DNA of 64,000 bases from Terrabacter tumescens (GTDB taxonomy: Bacteria > Actinomycetota > Actinomycetes > Actinomycetales > Dermatophilaceae). Location: NCBI RefSeq assembly GCF_014646815.1, contig NZ_BMNZ01000009.1:78700-142699 (forward strand), written 5' to 3'. The translations under genes were made by a program, and so were the position numbers. Positions 1 to 9,846 of this stretch are shown here, piece after piece; the stretch's first letter is position 1; each line of letters starts with the position of its first letter. The notes beneath the pieces were generated by a model. It was given only the letters and a program-made list of their open reading frames with translations. It made no database searches and was not told the DNA's origin.

Positions 1-1
1 C

Positions 2-1765
2 GTGGCTGCGGCCCCCGCCGCCCCCGACCTCGGAGCGGGCACCCTCGTGCTCGACCCGTCCATGTCGACCGCCGAGATCCAGGCCAAGGTCGACGCGATC
101 GCCGCCAGTCAGGTGTCGAACGAGATGGGCCCCGAGCGGTACGCGATCCTCTTCAAGCCCGGCACCTACGGGTCCGCCGCCGACCCGCTGAACTTCCAGG
201 TCGGCTACTACACCGAGGTCGCCGGCCTCGGGAAGAACCCGGGCGACGTCGTCATCAACGGGTCGGTCTACGTGCACAACCAGTGCACGAACGGCAGCTG
301 CATCGCGCTCAACAACTTCTGGCGCTCGATGTCCAACCTGACGATCAACGTGAACAACTCGAGCGCCGGCTGCTACGCCAACGAGTTCTGGGCCGTGTCG
401 CAGGCCGCACCGCTGCGTCGCGTGCACGTCAACGGCACGACGACGCTCATGGACTACTGCACGGGTCCCTCCTTCGCCAGCGGCGGTTTCATCGCCGACT
501 CGAAGTTCGAGGGGACCGTCATCAACGGCTCGCAGCAGCAGTTCTTCGTGCGCAACAGCACGCTGAACGGCTGGAGCAACGGCGTCTGGAACCAGGTCTT
601 CTCCGGCGTCGAGGGCGCCCCGGCCGAGTGCTTCCCGGCCGCAGCAGCGTGCGGCGGGCCCTACACGACCGTCGCCAAGACCTCGGTGAGCCGCGAGAAG
701 CCCTACCTCTACGTCGACGACCAGGGCGCCTACCGCGTCTTCGTCCCGTCGGCCGCAACTGACACGAGCGGCGTCTCGTGGGAGTCCGGGTCGACGCCCG
801 GCCGCTCCATCGGCATCGGTGACTTCTACGTCGCCAGGCCGTCGGACTCGGCGCTGGCGATCAACCGCGAGCTCGCCCGCGGCCGCAACCTGCTGCTCAC
901 CCCCGGCGTCTACCACCTCGACCAGACCCTCAAGGTCAAGCGGGCCGACACCGTCGTCCTCGGGCTCGGCCTGGCCAGCCTCACCACGACCAACGGACAG
1001 GTCGCGATGAGCGTGGCCGACGTGCCGGGCGTCGACATCGCCGGCATCACCTTCGACGCCGGTCCGGTCAGCTCGCCGGTCCTGCTCCAGATCGGGACCA
1101 AGCGTGCCGCCGGGACCCCGGCCGCGAGCCGGGCCGGGTGGAGCAGCGCCGCCGACCCGACCGCCCTGCAGGACGTCTTCTTCCGCATCGGCGGACCGTA
1201 CGTCGGCAAGGCCAAGGTCAGCCTCGAGGTCAACAGCGACCACGTCGTGCTCGACGACATCTGGGCCTGGCGCGCAGACCACGGCAACGGCGTCGGCTGG
1301 ACGAGCAACACCGCCGACACCGGTCTCATCGTCAACGGCGACCACGTGACTGCGACAGGGCTTTTCGTCGAGCACTACCAGAAGACCGAGGTCATCTGGA
1401 ACGGCGAGCACGGGTCGGTCACGTTCTTCCAGAACGAGCTGCCCTACGACCCGCCGTCCCAGGCAGCCTGGCAGTCGCGGCCGGGCCACGACGGCTACCC
1501 GGCACTGCTCGTCGGTGCGGGCGTGAAGAGCTTCTCCGGGACCGGTATGGGGTCCTACAGCTTCTTCAACCAGGGCATCGACATCTTCGCCGAGAACGCG
1601 TTCGAGGTGCCCACGACCCCGGGGGTGCGGCTGCACAACCTGCTGACGATCTTCCTCGACCCGTCCAACGGCAAGGGCGGCATCCGCCACGTCGTCAACG
1701 GCGTCGGCGGCTCGTCGACCATCGCCAACCCGGACGTGCCGGTCACGGTCGTCGACTACCCCTGA
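2..1765 (+). CDS. Secreted right-handed beta-helix protein (often labelled adenylyl cyclase), 5' partial
   Basis: The reading frame is open to the window edge and the GTG at its left end need not be the true start, so the signal peptide is probably cut off. The 587 residues start with an Ala/Pro-rich stretch (APAAPDLGAGTLVLDPSMS) followed by the LFKPGTYG, REKPYLYVD, TPGVYHL and VVLGLGLA motifs seen in a family of large secreted actinobacterial proteins. Databases often call these adenylyl cyclase or parallel beta-helix proteins, but no cyclase catalytic motif is visible. The repeated short Gly/Asn/Val strands fit a pectate-lyase-like helix acting outside the cell, perhaps on polysaccharide. 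A strong hairpin follows the stop. Family recognition is good; the activity is unknown. Confidence 0.75.
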   Translation: MAAAPAAPDLGAGTLVLDPSMSTAEIQAKVDAIAASQVSNEMGPERYAILFKPGTYGSAADPLNFQVGYYTEVAGLGKNPGDVVINGSVYVHNQCTNGSCIALNNFWRSMSNLTINVNNSSAGCYANEFWAVSQAAPLRRVHVNGTTTLMDYCTGPSFASGGFIADSKFEGTVINGSQQQFFVRNSTLNGWSNGVWNQVFSGVEGAPAECFPAAAACGGPYTTVAKTSVSREKPYLYVDDQGAYRVFVPSAATDTSGVSWESGSTPGRSIGIGDFYVARPSDSALAINRELARGRNLLLTPGVYHLDQTLKVKRADTVVLGLGLASLTTTNGQVAMSVADVPGVDIAGITFDAGPVSSPVLLQIGTKRAAGTPAASRAGWSSAADPTALQDVFFRIGGPYVGKAKVSLEVNSDHVVLDDIWAWRADHGNGVGWTSNTADTGLIVNGDHVTATGLFVEHYQKTEVIWNGEHGSVTFFQNELPYDPPSQAAWQSRPGHDGYPALLVGAGVKSFSGTGMGSYSFFNQGIDIFAENAFEVPTTPGVRLHNLLTIFLDPSNGKGGIRHVVNGVGGSSTIANPDVPVTVVDYP

Positions 1766-1776
1766 CCACCTGCCCT

Positions 1777-1809
1777 CCCGGCCCGACGGTCGTATGCCGT
1801 CGGGCCGGG
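1777..1809 (+). terminator. Rho-independent-type hairpin after the beta-helix gene
   Basis: A 13-bp perfect stem (CCCGGCCCGACGG and its complement) with a 7-nt loop begins 11 nt after the stop. There is no U tract, as is usual in high-GC actinobacteria. Confidence 0.65.
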
Positions 1810-1853
1810 TCGGCTCGTCCCCGCCCTGGCCGCCCGCATCGTACGGTGTGCCG

Positions 1854-2576
1854 ATGAGCGCCGACCTGACTGCCATCGCCCGCGACCTCGCTCCCACCGG
1901 GGCACTGCGTGCCAGCATCAACCTCGGCAATCCCGTTCTCGCGCAGGGCAGTCCGTCGGAGCCCTCAGGCGTGACGGTCGACATCGCCCGCGAGGTGGCC
2001 CGCCGGCTCGGCGTGCCCGTGTCGTTCGTCTGCTTCGACGCCGCACGCAAGTCCTTCGAGGCGATGACGTCCGGTGAGGCAGACCTGTGCTTCCTCGCCG
2101 TCGACCCGGCGCGCGCGGGCGAGGTGGCCTTCACCGCGCCCTACGTCGTCATCGAGGGCGTCTTCGTCGTGCCCGCCGGGTCCCCCGTGCGCTCGGCAGC
2201 CGACGTGGACCGCGAAGGGGTGCGGGTCGGCGTCAAGGACGGCTCCGCCTACGACCTGCACCTGACCCGGACCCTGGAGCACGCGACGGTCGTGCGTGGC
2301 GACGAGGGCGTCGACGTCTTCGTCGCGGAGGGCCTCGAGGTCGGGGCCGGCATCCGCGAGCCCGTCACCGCCTTCGTCGCGGGTCGCGATGACCTGCGCC
2401 TGCTCGACGAGCCGTTCATGCAGATCCGGCAGGCCGTGGGCACCACCCGGACGCGTTCGGCGCAGACCGTGGACTTCCTGCACGACCTCGTCGAGGAGCT
2501 CAAGGCGAGCGGTTTCGTCGCGGACTCGCTGGCGCGGTCCGGCCAGCGCGGCGCCGCGGTGGCCCCGCCGAGCTGA
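1854..2576 (+). CDS. Family 3 (SBP_bac_3) substrate-binding domain protein, no signal peptide
   Basis: About 240 residues with the two-lobed periplasmic-binding fold of amino-acid ABC transporters: GVTVDIAREVARRLGV near the N-terminus, then SGEADLCFLAVDPAR, TAPYVVIEGVFVVPAGSPV, GVRVGVKDGSAYDL and a C-terminal LLDEPFMQIRQAVG stretch. I chose ATG 1854 because the 20 codons before it do not look coding. No signal peptide or lipobox is present, unlike exported relatives, and no permease or ATPase lies nearby. It may act in the cytoplasm or as an orphan sensor-like binding protein. The ligand cannot be told. Confidence 0.75.
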   Translation: MSADLTAIARDLAPTGALRASINLGNPVLAQGSPSEPSGVTVDIAREVARRLGVPVSFVCFDAARKSFEAMTSGEADLCFLAVDPARAGEVAFTAPYVVIEGVFVVPAGSPVRSAADVDREGVRVGVKDGSAYDLHLTRTLEHATVVRGDEGVDVFVAEGLEVGAGIREPVTAFVAGRDDLRLLDEPFMQIRQAVGTTRTRSAQTVDFLHDLVEELKASGFVADSLARSGQRGAAVAPPS

Positions 2577-2722
2577 GCCACACGGCATACGCCATCAGGC
2601 CCTTCTCGTCGCGTCTCGTCGCGTTCCGGCCCCACGGGGGTCACAGCGGTGCCACAGTGGCCGGTGAGGACGACCCGGCTCTCAGGTGACCGCCGATAGC
2701 TCAAGGTCGGTCGGCCCCACTC

Positions 2723-2742
2723 CGGTCTGGCACGCCAGACCG
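2723..2742. other. Stem-loop in the leader of the next gene
   Basis: CGGTCTGG and CCAGACCG form an 8-bp perfect stem with a 4-nt loop, 57 nt before the next start codon. It could end transcription of the upstream solute-binding gene or lie in the 5' leader of the secreted-protein gene. Nothing else was seen in the 2577-2798 gap apart from a GGCATACGCC copy. Confidence 0.35.
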
Positions 2743-2798
2743 AGACTCGCCGATCCACGTGGCGCGCCCCGGCCTGGCCCCCTCGAAAGGAATGCTCC

Positions 2799-4865
2799 AT
2801 GGCCTTGCGCCGCGCGCCGCTCGTGCGCACCAGTGCCCTCGCGGCACCCGCTCTCGTCGTCGCAGCCCTCTTGCTGCCGACCACCCAGGCGAACGCCTCG
2901 TCACCGTCCGTGCCGCTCACCGGCACCTCCAGCCCGGTCACCGGGGACTTCAGCCCCGACACCGGCCAGTACCCCGAGTTCCAGACCCCCGAGGACGAGA
3001 ACTCCCCGGAGGTCGGCCCCACGCAGGTCGTCAACCGCACGATGTCCCAGGGCCACGCAGCCGGTCACGGCATCACCGTCCGGGGTACGACACGCAGCAA
3101 GTCCAACCCGACGTTCGTCAACGGCTTCGAGGGTCTGAACCACTACCAGCAGCGCTACTCGCGCGGGGGCAACCAGTTCAGCATCGAGCCGCCGGACCAG
3201 GCGCTCTGCGTCGGCGGCGGCCACGTCGTCGAGGCCGTCAACGACGTCTTCAACGTCTACGACTCGAGCGGCGCGTCCCAGCTGACCGACAACACCGCGG
3301 CCAACGTCGTCGGCGGCTTCCCGCGGGACGTCCACCACGCCGTCGACCTCAACTCGGTCTTCGGCTACCCGCCCGCGGTCAACCGGACGACCGGCGCGCT
3401 CGGTCCGGAGCTCACCGACCCGACGTGCATCTACGACGCGGCAACGCAGCGCTTCTTCCTCGTCGTCCTGACCCTCGACCGCGGTCCCTCAGGTGCTCTC
3501 AACGAGGTCAACCACCTCGACCTCGCGGTGAGCGCGACCTCCGACCCGACCGGGCGCTGGAACATCTACAAGATCGACGTGACCAACGACGGCACGAACA
3601 CCGGCGGACAGAACCCGGGACCGTACCTCGGCGACTACCCGCACATCGGCGCCGACGCGAACGGCGTCTACCTGACGACGAACGCCTACCCCTGGGAGCA
3701 CAACGGCTTCGCCGGGGCCCAGGTCTACGCCCTGTCCAAGGCGCAGCTCGCGGCCGGAACCGCCAACGTCAACGTGCAGCACATCGACACCTCCGGGATG
3801 GTGGCGGCGCCCAGCGACGCCGGCGCCACCCAGCCGGGCTTCACCGTGTGGCCGGCGCAGTCGCCGGGCACCGGGTCGTTCGACCTCGCGAACAACGGCA
3901 CCGAGTACTTCCTGAGCTCCAACGCCGCGGACGAGGCGACCCACCCGAAGGCCGGCACGGGAGGCGACTACACGTCGACCAAGATCGTCGTGTGGTCCAT
4001 GACCAACACCGGCTCCCTCAACTCGGGTTCGCCGGCAGTGCACCTGTCGAGCAAGCTCGTCGACGTTGGGGAGTACGCACTGCCACCGAAGCAGCGGCAG
4101 CCGGGCTCCGGCCAGCTCGCAAGCACCGACTCACCGCAGGGCTTCTGCCTCGGCAACACGACAGAGACCCTGTTCAACGGCCAGAACGGGTGCTACCGCC
4201 TGCTCGTCGGCGCACCGTCGGCCGAGAAGATCTCGACGCCCGACTCGAACGACACCCGCATGCAGCAGGTCATGTATGCCAACGGCAAGCTGTGGGGCGC
4301 CCTCGACACCGCGATCACCGTCAGCGGCGGCAACCGCGCAGGGATCGCCTGGTACGTGGTCAAGCCCGGAGGCGCGAGCCTGTCGCCGAAGATCGCCCTC
4401 GCGGGCTACCTCGGTGAGGCCGGCACCGACTTCACCTACCCGGCCATCGGTGTCACCTCGAACGGCCGCGGCGTGATGGCCTTCACCGCGACCGGCGACG
4501 ACACCTTCCCGAGTGCCGGCTACGCGTCGATCGACGCGCTGACCGGCGTCGGTGCCTGGAACGTCGTCACCGGCGGCGCCGGCGCCGCGACGGCGGACGG
4601 CTTCACCAGCTACAAGGCCCAGGTCGGCAACCCGCCGCGCACCCGGTGGGGCGACTACGGCGCCGCGTCGGTCGACGGCAGCACCGTCTGGGTGGCGAGC
4701 GAGTACATCGCGCACACCTGCGACTACACCGCCTGGGGTGGACCGTTCTTCACCGGCGGCACGGGCGACAACCTGCTCGGCACCTGCGCCGGCGCAGGCC
4801 ACGGGCCAGGCGTCCGTACGGCTCTCGCCAACTGGTCGACGCGGGTGAGTGCCTTCAAGCCGTGA
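2799..4865 (+). CDS. Large secreted protein of unknown function
   Basis: 688 residues with a clear Sec signal: basic MALRRAPLVRT, a hydrophobic core around residues 13-27, and a likely cleavage after ANA near residue 33. The ATG has a good ribosome site (GAAAGGAA). The mature part has many Gly/Asp/Asn-rich turns and aromatic strands (RFFLVVLTLD, YPHIGADANGVYLTTNAYPW, RWGDYGAASVDGSTVWVASEY), which suggests a beta-propeller such as those of sialidase-like proteins. I recognise no catalytic motif, sortase signal or membrane anchor, so it is probably released. A convergent terminator separates it from DUF779. Confidence 0.75.
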   Translation: MALRRAPLVRTSALAAPALVVAALLLPTTQANASSPSVPLTGTSSPVTGDFSPDTGQYPEFQTPEDENSPEVGPTQVVNRTMSQGHAAGHGITVRGTTRSKSNPTFVNGFEGLNHYQQRYSRGGNQFSIEPPDQALCVGGGHVVEAVNDVFNVYDSSGASQLTDNTAANVVGGFPRDVHHAVDLNSVFGYPPAVNRTTGALGPELTDPTCIYDAATQRFFLVVLTLDRGPSGALNEVNHLDLAVSATSDPTGRWNIYKIDVTNDGTNTGGQNPGPYLGDYPHIGADANGVYLTTNAYPWEHNGFAGAQVYALSKAQLAAGTANVNVQHIDTSGMVAAPSDAGATQPGFTVWPAQSPGTGSFDLANNGTEYFLSSNAADEATHPKAGTGGDYTSTKIVVWSMTNTGSLNSGSPAVHLSSKLVDVGEYALPPKQRQPGSGQLASTDSPQGFCLGNTTETLFNGQNGCYRLLVGAPSAEKISTPDSNDTRMQQVMYANGKLWGALDTAITVSGGNRAGIAWYVVKPGGASLSPKIALAGYLGEAGTDFTYPAIGVTSNGRGVMAFTATGDDTFPSAGYASIDALTGVGAWNVVTGGAGAATADGFTSYKAQVGNPPRTRWGDYGAASVDGSTVWVASEYIAHTCDYTAWGGPFFTGGTGDNLLGTCAGAGHGPGVRTALANWSTRVSAFKP

Positions 4866-4905
4866 CCTCCTGACAACCGCACCCGAGCAGCTCACACGCA
4901 CGACG

Positions 4906-4941
4906 CGACGCGCCGGCCTCCCACGGGAAGCCGGCGCGTCG
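4906..4941. terminator. Bidirectional terminator between convergent genes
   Basis: A 12-bp perfect stem (CGACGCGCCGGC and its complement) with a 12-nt loop. It lies 40 nt after the plus-strand secreted-protein gene and 8 nt from the minus-strand DUF779 stop, so it can serve both. Confidence 0.7.
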
Positions 4942-4949
4942 CCACGTCC

Positions 4950-5402
4950 TCAGTGCGTCGTGCCCGGGCCGACCTTCGGCGCCTCGAGGCCGAGCGCGGC
5001 ACTCTCCTCGTCGCTGAACAGCCGCGAGCGGATGAGGAAGCGCACCCCCTCGGGCGCCTCGACGGAGAAGCCGCTGCCGCGACCCTTCACGACGTCGACG
5101 GTGAGGTGCGTGTGCTTCCAGTACTCGTACTGCGACACCGACATCCAGAAGCCGATCGGCGCGTCGACCTGCTCGACGACGAGGTCGGCCAGGTGCACGT
5201 CGGCCTCGCTCGTGATGAAGTCACCCGCCGGGAAGCACATGGGAGAGCTGCCGTCGCAGCAGCCGCCCGACTGGTGGAACATCAGTGGACCGTGGATCCC
5301 GGTGAGACGGCGGAGCAGGTCCGCCGCCTCACCGGTGAGGTCGACCCGGCTGGGGGAAGCCGATGGCTCACCGGGTGCGACCGTCTCTGGGGGCGTGGTC
5401 AC
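4950..5402 (-). CDS. DUF779 family protein, partner of aldehyde dehydrogenase
   Basis: About 150 residues carrying the DUF779 hallmark GPLMFHQSGGCCDGSSPMCF, a Cys/His-rich loop that could bind a metal, then FWMSVSQYEYWKHTHLTVDVV and GFSVEAPEGVRFLIRSR. I chose GTG 5402, which lies 14 nt after the aldehyde dehydrogenase stop; upstream codons overlap that gene and do not look coding. This gene is almost always found directly behind ExaC-type aldehyde dehydrogenases, so a role in that enzyme's function or maturation is likely but unproven. It is co-transcribed with the upstream gene. Confidence 0.85.
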   Translation of the reverse strand: MTTPPETVAPGEPSASPSRVDLTGEAADLLRRLTGIHGPLMFHQSGGCCDGSSPMCFPAGDFITSEADVHLADLVVEQVDAPIGFWMSVSQYEYWKHTHLTVDVVKGRGSGFSVEAPEGVRFLIRSRLFSDEESAALGLEAPKVGPGTTH

Positions 5403-5416
5403 GGGGACCAGCCCGA

Positions 5417-6940
<1,524 letters not shown>

Positions 6941-7002
6941 GGTTGATCTCCCAACATCCTTGGTGGTCTCCCCTCGAAGGGGTTGGCGAGACCGTAGGCA
7001 GC

Positions 7003-7023
7003 GCAACGTTGCAACCACGTTGC
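7003..7023. promoter_or_regulatory. Overlapping dyads before the aldehyde dehydrogenase, candidate operator
   Basis: GCAACGTTGC (7003-7012) is a perfect 10-bp palindrome. Its right half also pairs as GCAAC-CAC-GTTGC (7011-7023). The site lies 63-83 nt upstream of the dehydrogenase start. It is a plausible binding site for the neighbouring GAF regulator; this is inferred from position and symmetry only. Confidence 0.45.
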
Positions 7024-7100
7024 GTCGCGTATGCCGCGTGCCGGCGTCACGGCATACGCCCGGTTCGTGGCCTCTCGACGTGCGCACACCCACGAACTTC

Positions 7101-7132
7101 GGCCTCTCGACGGTTGAAACCGTCGAGAGGCC
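7101..7132 (-). terminator. Terminator of the GAF regulator gene
   Basis: A 14-bp perfect stem (GGCCTCTCGACGGT and its complement) with a TGAA loop, 12 nt beyond the regulator stop. It separates regulator transcription from the aldehyde dehydrogenase promoter region. Confidence 0.75.
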
Positions 7133-7144
7133 AGCGTCTGCGGG

Positions 7145-8383
7145 TCAGGGGCTGCCGAGCTCTCGGTCGAGGCGGTGGATCTGGTTCTGGACGAGCGGCA
7201 TGAGCGGTGATCCGGGCCCGAGCACCCGCGCCTGTGCCTGCCACATCTCGTAGTCGTCGGACCCGGAGGCGGACCTCGTCCACGCCGACATCAGGTCGGC
7301 GCGGCCACTCCCGAGCACGGCCCGGCGCAGGTCGCCCTCGACGCTCTCGCGCAGCCGCACCACCCCGGGCGCCACCGACCGGGGCAGCAGCGGACCGCGG
7401 TAGGCGCGCATCGCGCTCGCGACGTCACCTGCGGCGAGGTGGGCCTCGACGCCGAGCCAGTCGCCGGAGAGCTCGGCGACGAGCCGGTAGGGCCGCGACG
7501 CGAGCAGGTCCTCTCCGAGCAGGCTGCGCAGCCGGCCCATCTCGACCCGGAGCGTCGAGGCGCTGCTGTCCTCCTCGTAGAGCAGGACGGCGAGCTCGTC
7601 GCCGGACAGCCCACGCGGCGCCGACGCGAGCAGCAGGAGGATCTCGCTGTGCCGGGGGCTCAGCCGCACCGTCTGGCGGCGTCCGCGCCCGTCGTCGACG
7701 GTCAGCAGGGTGTCGTTGCGGCCGAGGGACTCCATGAGCACCGAGAGGCCACGGGCCGAGGTGGGCGCGGGCCCAGCCGCCCGGCCGCTGACGAGCAGCT
7801 CCCGCGCGAGCTCGGACTCGGCCATCCGGGCGGCGGCCCGGACCATCGCCATCGTCTGCGGCACGACGATGTCGTCGCCGCCGGTGATGTCGAGAACGCC
7901 GAGCACGCTCTGGTCGGACGGGTCGTGGATCGTCGTGGCGGCACAGCTCCAGCGCTGCACGGAGCGCCGGAAGTGCTCGGCCCCGACGACGTTGACCGAC
8001 TGGTCGAGCCGCAGCGCCATCCCGGGCGCATTGGTGCCGGCGAGCCGCTCGTCCCAGTTGCTGCCCTCGACGAAGCCGATCGACTCGGCGCGCCGGAGCA
8101 CGCTCGGGGTGCCGCACACCCAGAGCAGCTGGCCCGACGCGTCCGAGACGGCCATGACGGCGTCACAGTCGCGCGCGGCCTGGCCGAGCACGTCGTCGAG
8201 CAGCGGGAACACCCGCGCCAGCGGGTGCGCCTCGCGGTGGTCGCGCAGGGCGTCGGCGGGCAGGGTGATCGGGGCGTCGACCGTGTCGACGTGCACGCCG
8301 GCGGCCGCCGAGCGCAGCCACGAGTCGGCGACATGGGCGCGGACCCCGCTGCTCTCGGACTCGGCGTGCGCGTCGACGGGCAT
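7145..8383 (-). CDS. GAF-domain transcriptional regulator (AcoR-like, no AAA domain) of the aldehyde dehydrogenase operon
   Basis: 412 residues from ATG 8383. The N-terminal half resembles the sensory part of AcoR-type activators: VADSWLRSAAAGV, DCDAVMAVSDASGQLLWVCG and VEGSNWDERLAGTNAPGMAL, then AEHFRRSVQRWSCAATTIHDP and VLGVLDITGG, a GAF fold. There is no sigma54 AAA domain. Instead the C-terminal half has a winged-helix-like region (TVRLSPRHSEILLLLASAPRGLSGDELAVLLYEE). Such GAF regulators commonly lie next to ExaC-type dehydrogenases in actinobacteria and probably sense an alcohol, aldehyde or acetoin-like signal. Its own terminator follows. The ligand and the direction of control are inferred. 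Confidence 0.8.
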   Translation of the reverse strand: MPVDAHAESESSGVRAHVADSWLRSAAAGVHVDTVDAPITLPADALRDHREAHPLARVFPLLDDVLGQAARDCDAVMAVSDASGQLLWVCGTPSVLRRAESIGFVEGSNWDERLAGTNAPGMALRLDQSVNVVGAEHFRRSVQRWSCAATTIHDPSDQSVLGVLDITGGDDIVVPQTMAMVRAAARMAESELARELLVSGRAAGPAPTSARGLSVLMESLGRNDTLLTVDDGRGRRQTVRLSPRHSEILLLLASAPRGLSGDELAVLLYEEDSSASTLRVEMGRLRSLLGEDLLASRPYRLVAELSGDWLGVEAHLAAGDVASAMRAYRGPLLPRSVAPGVVRLRESVEGDLRRAVLGSGRADLMSAWTRSASGSDDYEMWQAQARVLGPGSPLMPLVQNQIHRLDRELGSP

Positions 8384-8569
8384 GCGCCGATTGTGCACAC
8401 ACTCCGGCGCGCGGCGACAGGAGTACGACCTATCCCACAGGACGCACGGGGGCGGGCTGGCCACAGGGGTTGGACCGGGTTGGACAGAGGGGGTGGTCAA
8501 CCGGCGGATTGAGGCGCACCATGAAGGAACCCGCCAGGAGCCTTTTTTGGGAAAGTCCGAGGAGCGACG

Positions 8570-9301
8570 ATGTCACGACGAGCCCCCTTCGTGCCCGACG
8601 GCGTGCCGGTGCTGTCACGCGGTCGCCACCGCAGCCCCCGCAAGGGCGCCTGCTTCATGGAGATGGCCTCGTTCCTGGCCGGTGAACGCTGGAGCGACCA
8701 CCCGTCGTGCACGCACCCCGTCCTGGCCACCCTGGCCCGCTGCGTCAACGACATGCTCGACGAGACGCACCGCCAGCGGCTCGTGACGATGATCCCCGAG
8801 GTGGTCGGGCTCAACCCGGACGACCCGCGCGTCGCCACGGCGCTCGTGCTGACCGCCGCCCGCGCGGCCCTACCCATCTCGGCCGAGGAGCGCCAGAACG
8901 TCATGGCTCTCGCGATCCTCAACGCCGAGGGCGTCCTGGCCGAGCAGGACGGCCGCTCTCCCGGCCAGCTGTCCGAGGCCTCTCGCAAGGCGCTCACGTC
9001 GTCGCCGGCGGCGGAGCGCTGGGCCCGGATCCACTTGGCCCGCATGGGATTCAACGCTGCAGCCGTGCGACCGCCGATGGCGGCCAAGGTCGTGGCTCTC
9101 GCGGTCGACGGCATCGCCCGGGCCTGCGTCGACGACCCCGAGGACCGACTCGTGACGCTCCTGCGTGACGGCATCGACGTCGTCGCGGCCTTCGCGCCGC
9201 TTGCTCCGACCCCGGTCGCCTGGGTTTCGCCCGAGCCGACGTCGGCCCCCCGCGCTGCCGACCCGACCACCGACCGACAGGCCCGCACCGTCGCCCGCTG
9301 A
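8570..9301 (+). CDS. Conserved actinobacterial protein of unknown function
   Basis: 243 residues; ATG 8570 follows a GGAGCGACG ribosome site. The N-terminal part has a conserved-looking RSPRKGACFMEMASFLAGER followed by WSDHPSCTHPVLATLARCVND, with Cys and His residues that could bind metal. The middle is helical and Ala-rich, and the C-terminus is a low-complexity Pro/Thr tail. There is no signal peptide or membrane segment, so it is probably cytoplasmic. I do not recognise a function. It is transcribed alone, divergent from the GAF regulator and convergent with rpmG. Confidence 0.65.
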   Translation: MSRRAPFVPDGVPVLSRGRHRSPRKGACFMEMASFLAGERWSDHPSCTHPVLATLARCVNDMLDETHRQRLVTMIPEVVGLNPDDPRVATALVLTAARAALPISAEERQNVMALAILNAEGVLAEQDGRSPGQLSEASRKALTSSPAAERWARIHLARMGFNAAAVRPPMAAKVVALAVDGIARACVDDPEDRLVTLLRDGIDVVAAFAPLAPTPVAWVSPEPTSAPRAADPTTDRQARTVAR

Positions 9302-9416
9302 CCCCCGCGGTCCACCCGACGTCGGGCACCACGCCTTTCCGGCCGACGACGTCATCACGGGCCACCTCGGCCGGATCGCGGAGATCCCGGCCGGGCTTCG
9401 CGGCATACGGCATACG

Positions 9417-9452
9417 CCAGTGGCCACGTCCGTGATCGGACGTGGCCACTGG
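9417..9452. terminator. Bidirectional terminator between convergent genes
   Basis: A 16-bp perfect stem (CCAGTGGCCACGTCCG and its complement) with a TGAT loop between the plus-strand unknown gene and the minus-strand rpmG stop. Confidence 0.75.
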
Positions 9453-9480
9453 GAGGTTCACCGCGGCAGCTGTGTAGACG

Positions 9481-9648
9481 TCAGCGGGTCTCGCGGAAGT
9501 CGACGTGCTCGCGGGCGATCGGGTCGAACTTGCGCAGCACCATCCGGTCCGGCTGGGTGCGGCGGTTCTTGGTCGTCACGTAGCTGAAGCCGGTGCCGGC
9601 AGTCGAACGCAGGGTGACGACGGGGCGCAGGTCGGTGCGCTTGGCCAT
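9481..9648 (-). CDS. rpmG: 50S ribosomal protein L33, zinc-independent (Cys-less) paralogue
   Basis: 55 residues starting [20 protein letters not shown] and ending [15 protein letters not shown], the full L33 length. It has no cysteine, so the zinc ribbon of the C+ form is missing. In actinobacteria such C- paralogues replace the zinc-binding form under zinc shortage and are repressed by Zur. A Zur-like dyad lies 45 nt upstream of the ATG, which fits. ATG 9648 has a GGAGCAC ribosome site. It stands alone between terminators. Confidence 0.93.
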   Translation of the reverse strand: MAKRTDLRPVVTLRSTAGTGFSYVTTKNRRTQPDRMVLRKFDPIAREHVDFRETR

Positions 9649-9692
9649 GGGGTGCTCCTTCGGTCTCGGATCACGAGTTCTCGCGACTGTAA

Positions 9693-9707
9693 TGAGAACC
9701 ATTCTCG
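9693..9707. promoter_or_regulatory. Zur-box-like operator of rpmG
   Basis: TGAGAA-CCA-TTCTCG is a 6-3-6 dyad with one mismatch. It matches the layout of actinobacterial Zur boxes (TGAAAA-N3-TTTTCA type). It sits in an AT-richer patch 45 nt upstream of the Cys-less L33 gene, a known kind of Zur target. Confidence 0.7.
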
Positions 9708-9846
9708 CAAGTGTTGCATTCCCCGTACGGCCGAGTCAGTCCGGCCGGGTCCTTGCAGGGCACGACCGAGGCCTCCGCATCCGACACGGGAGCCTCAGTC
9801 GTGCGCTGCGGACCGGAGGGCGAGCGCCGCCGTCAGCAGCCGCGGC

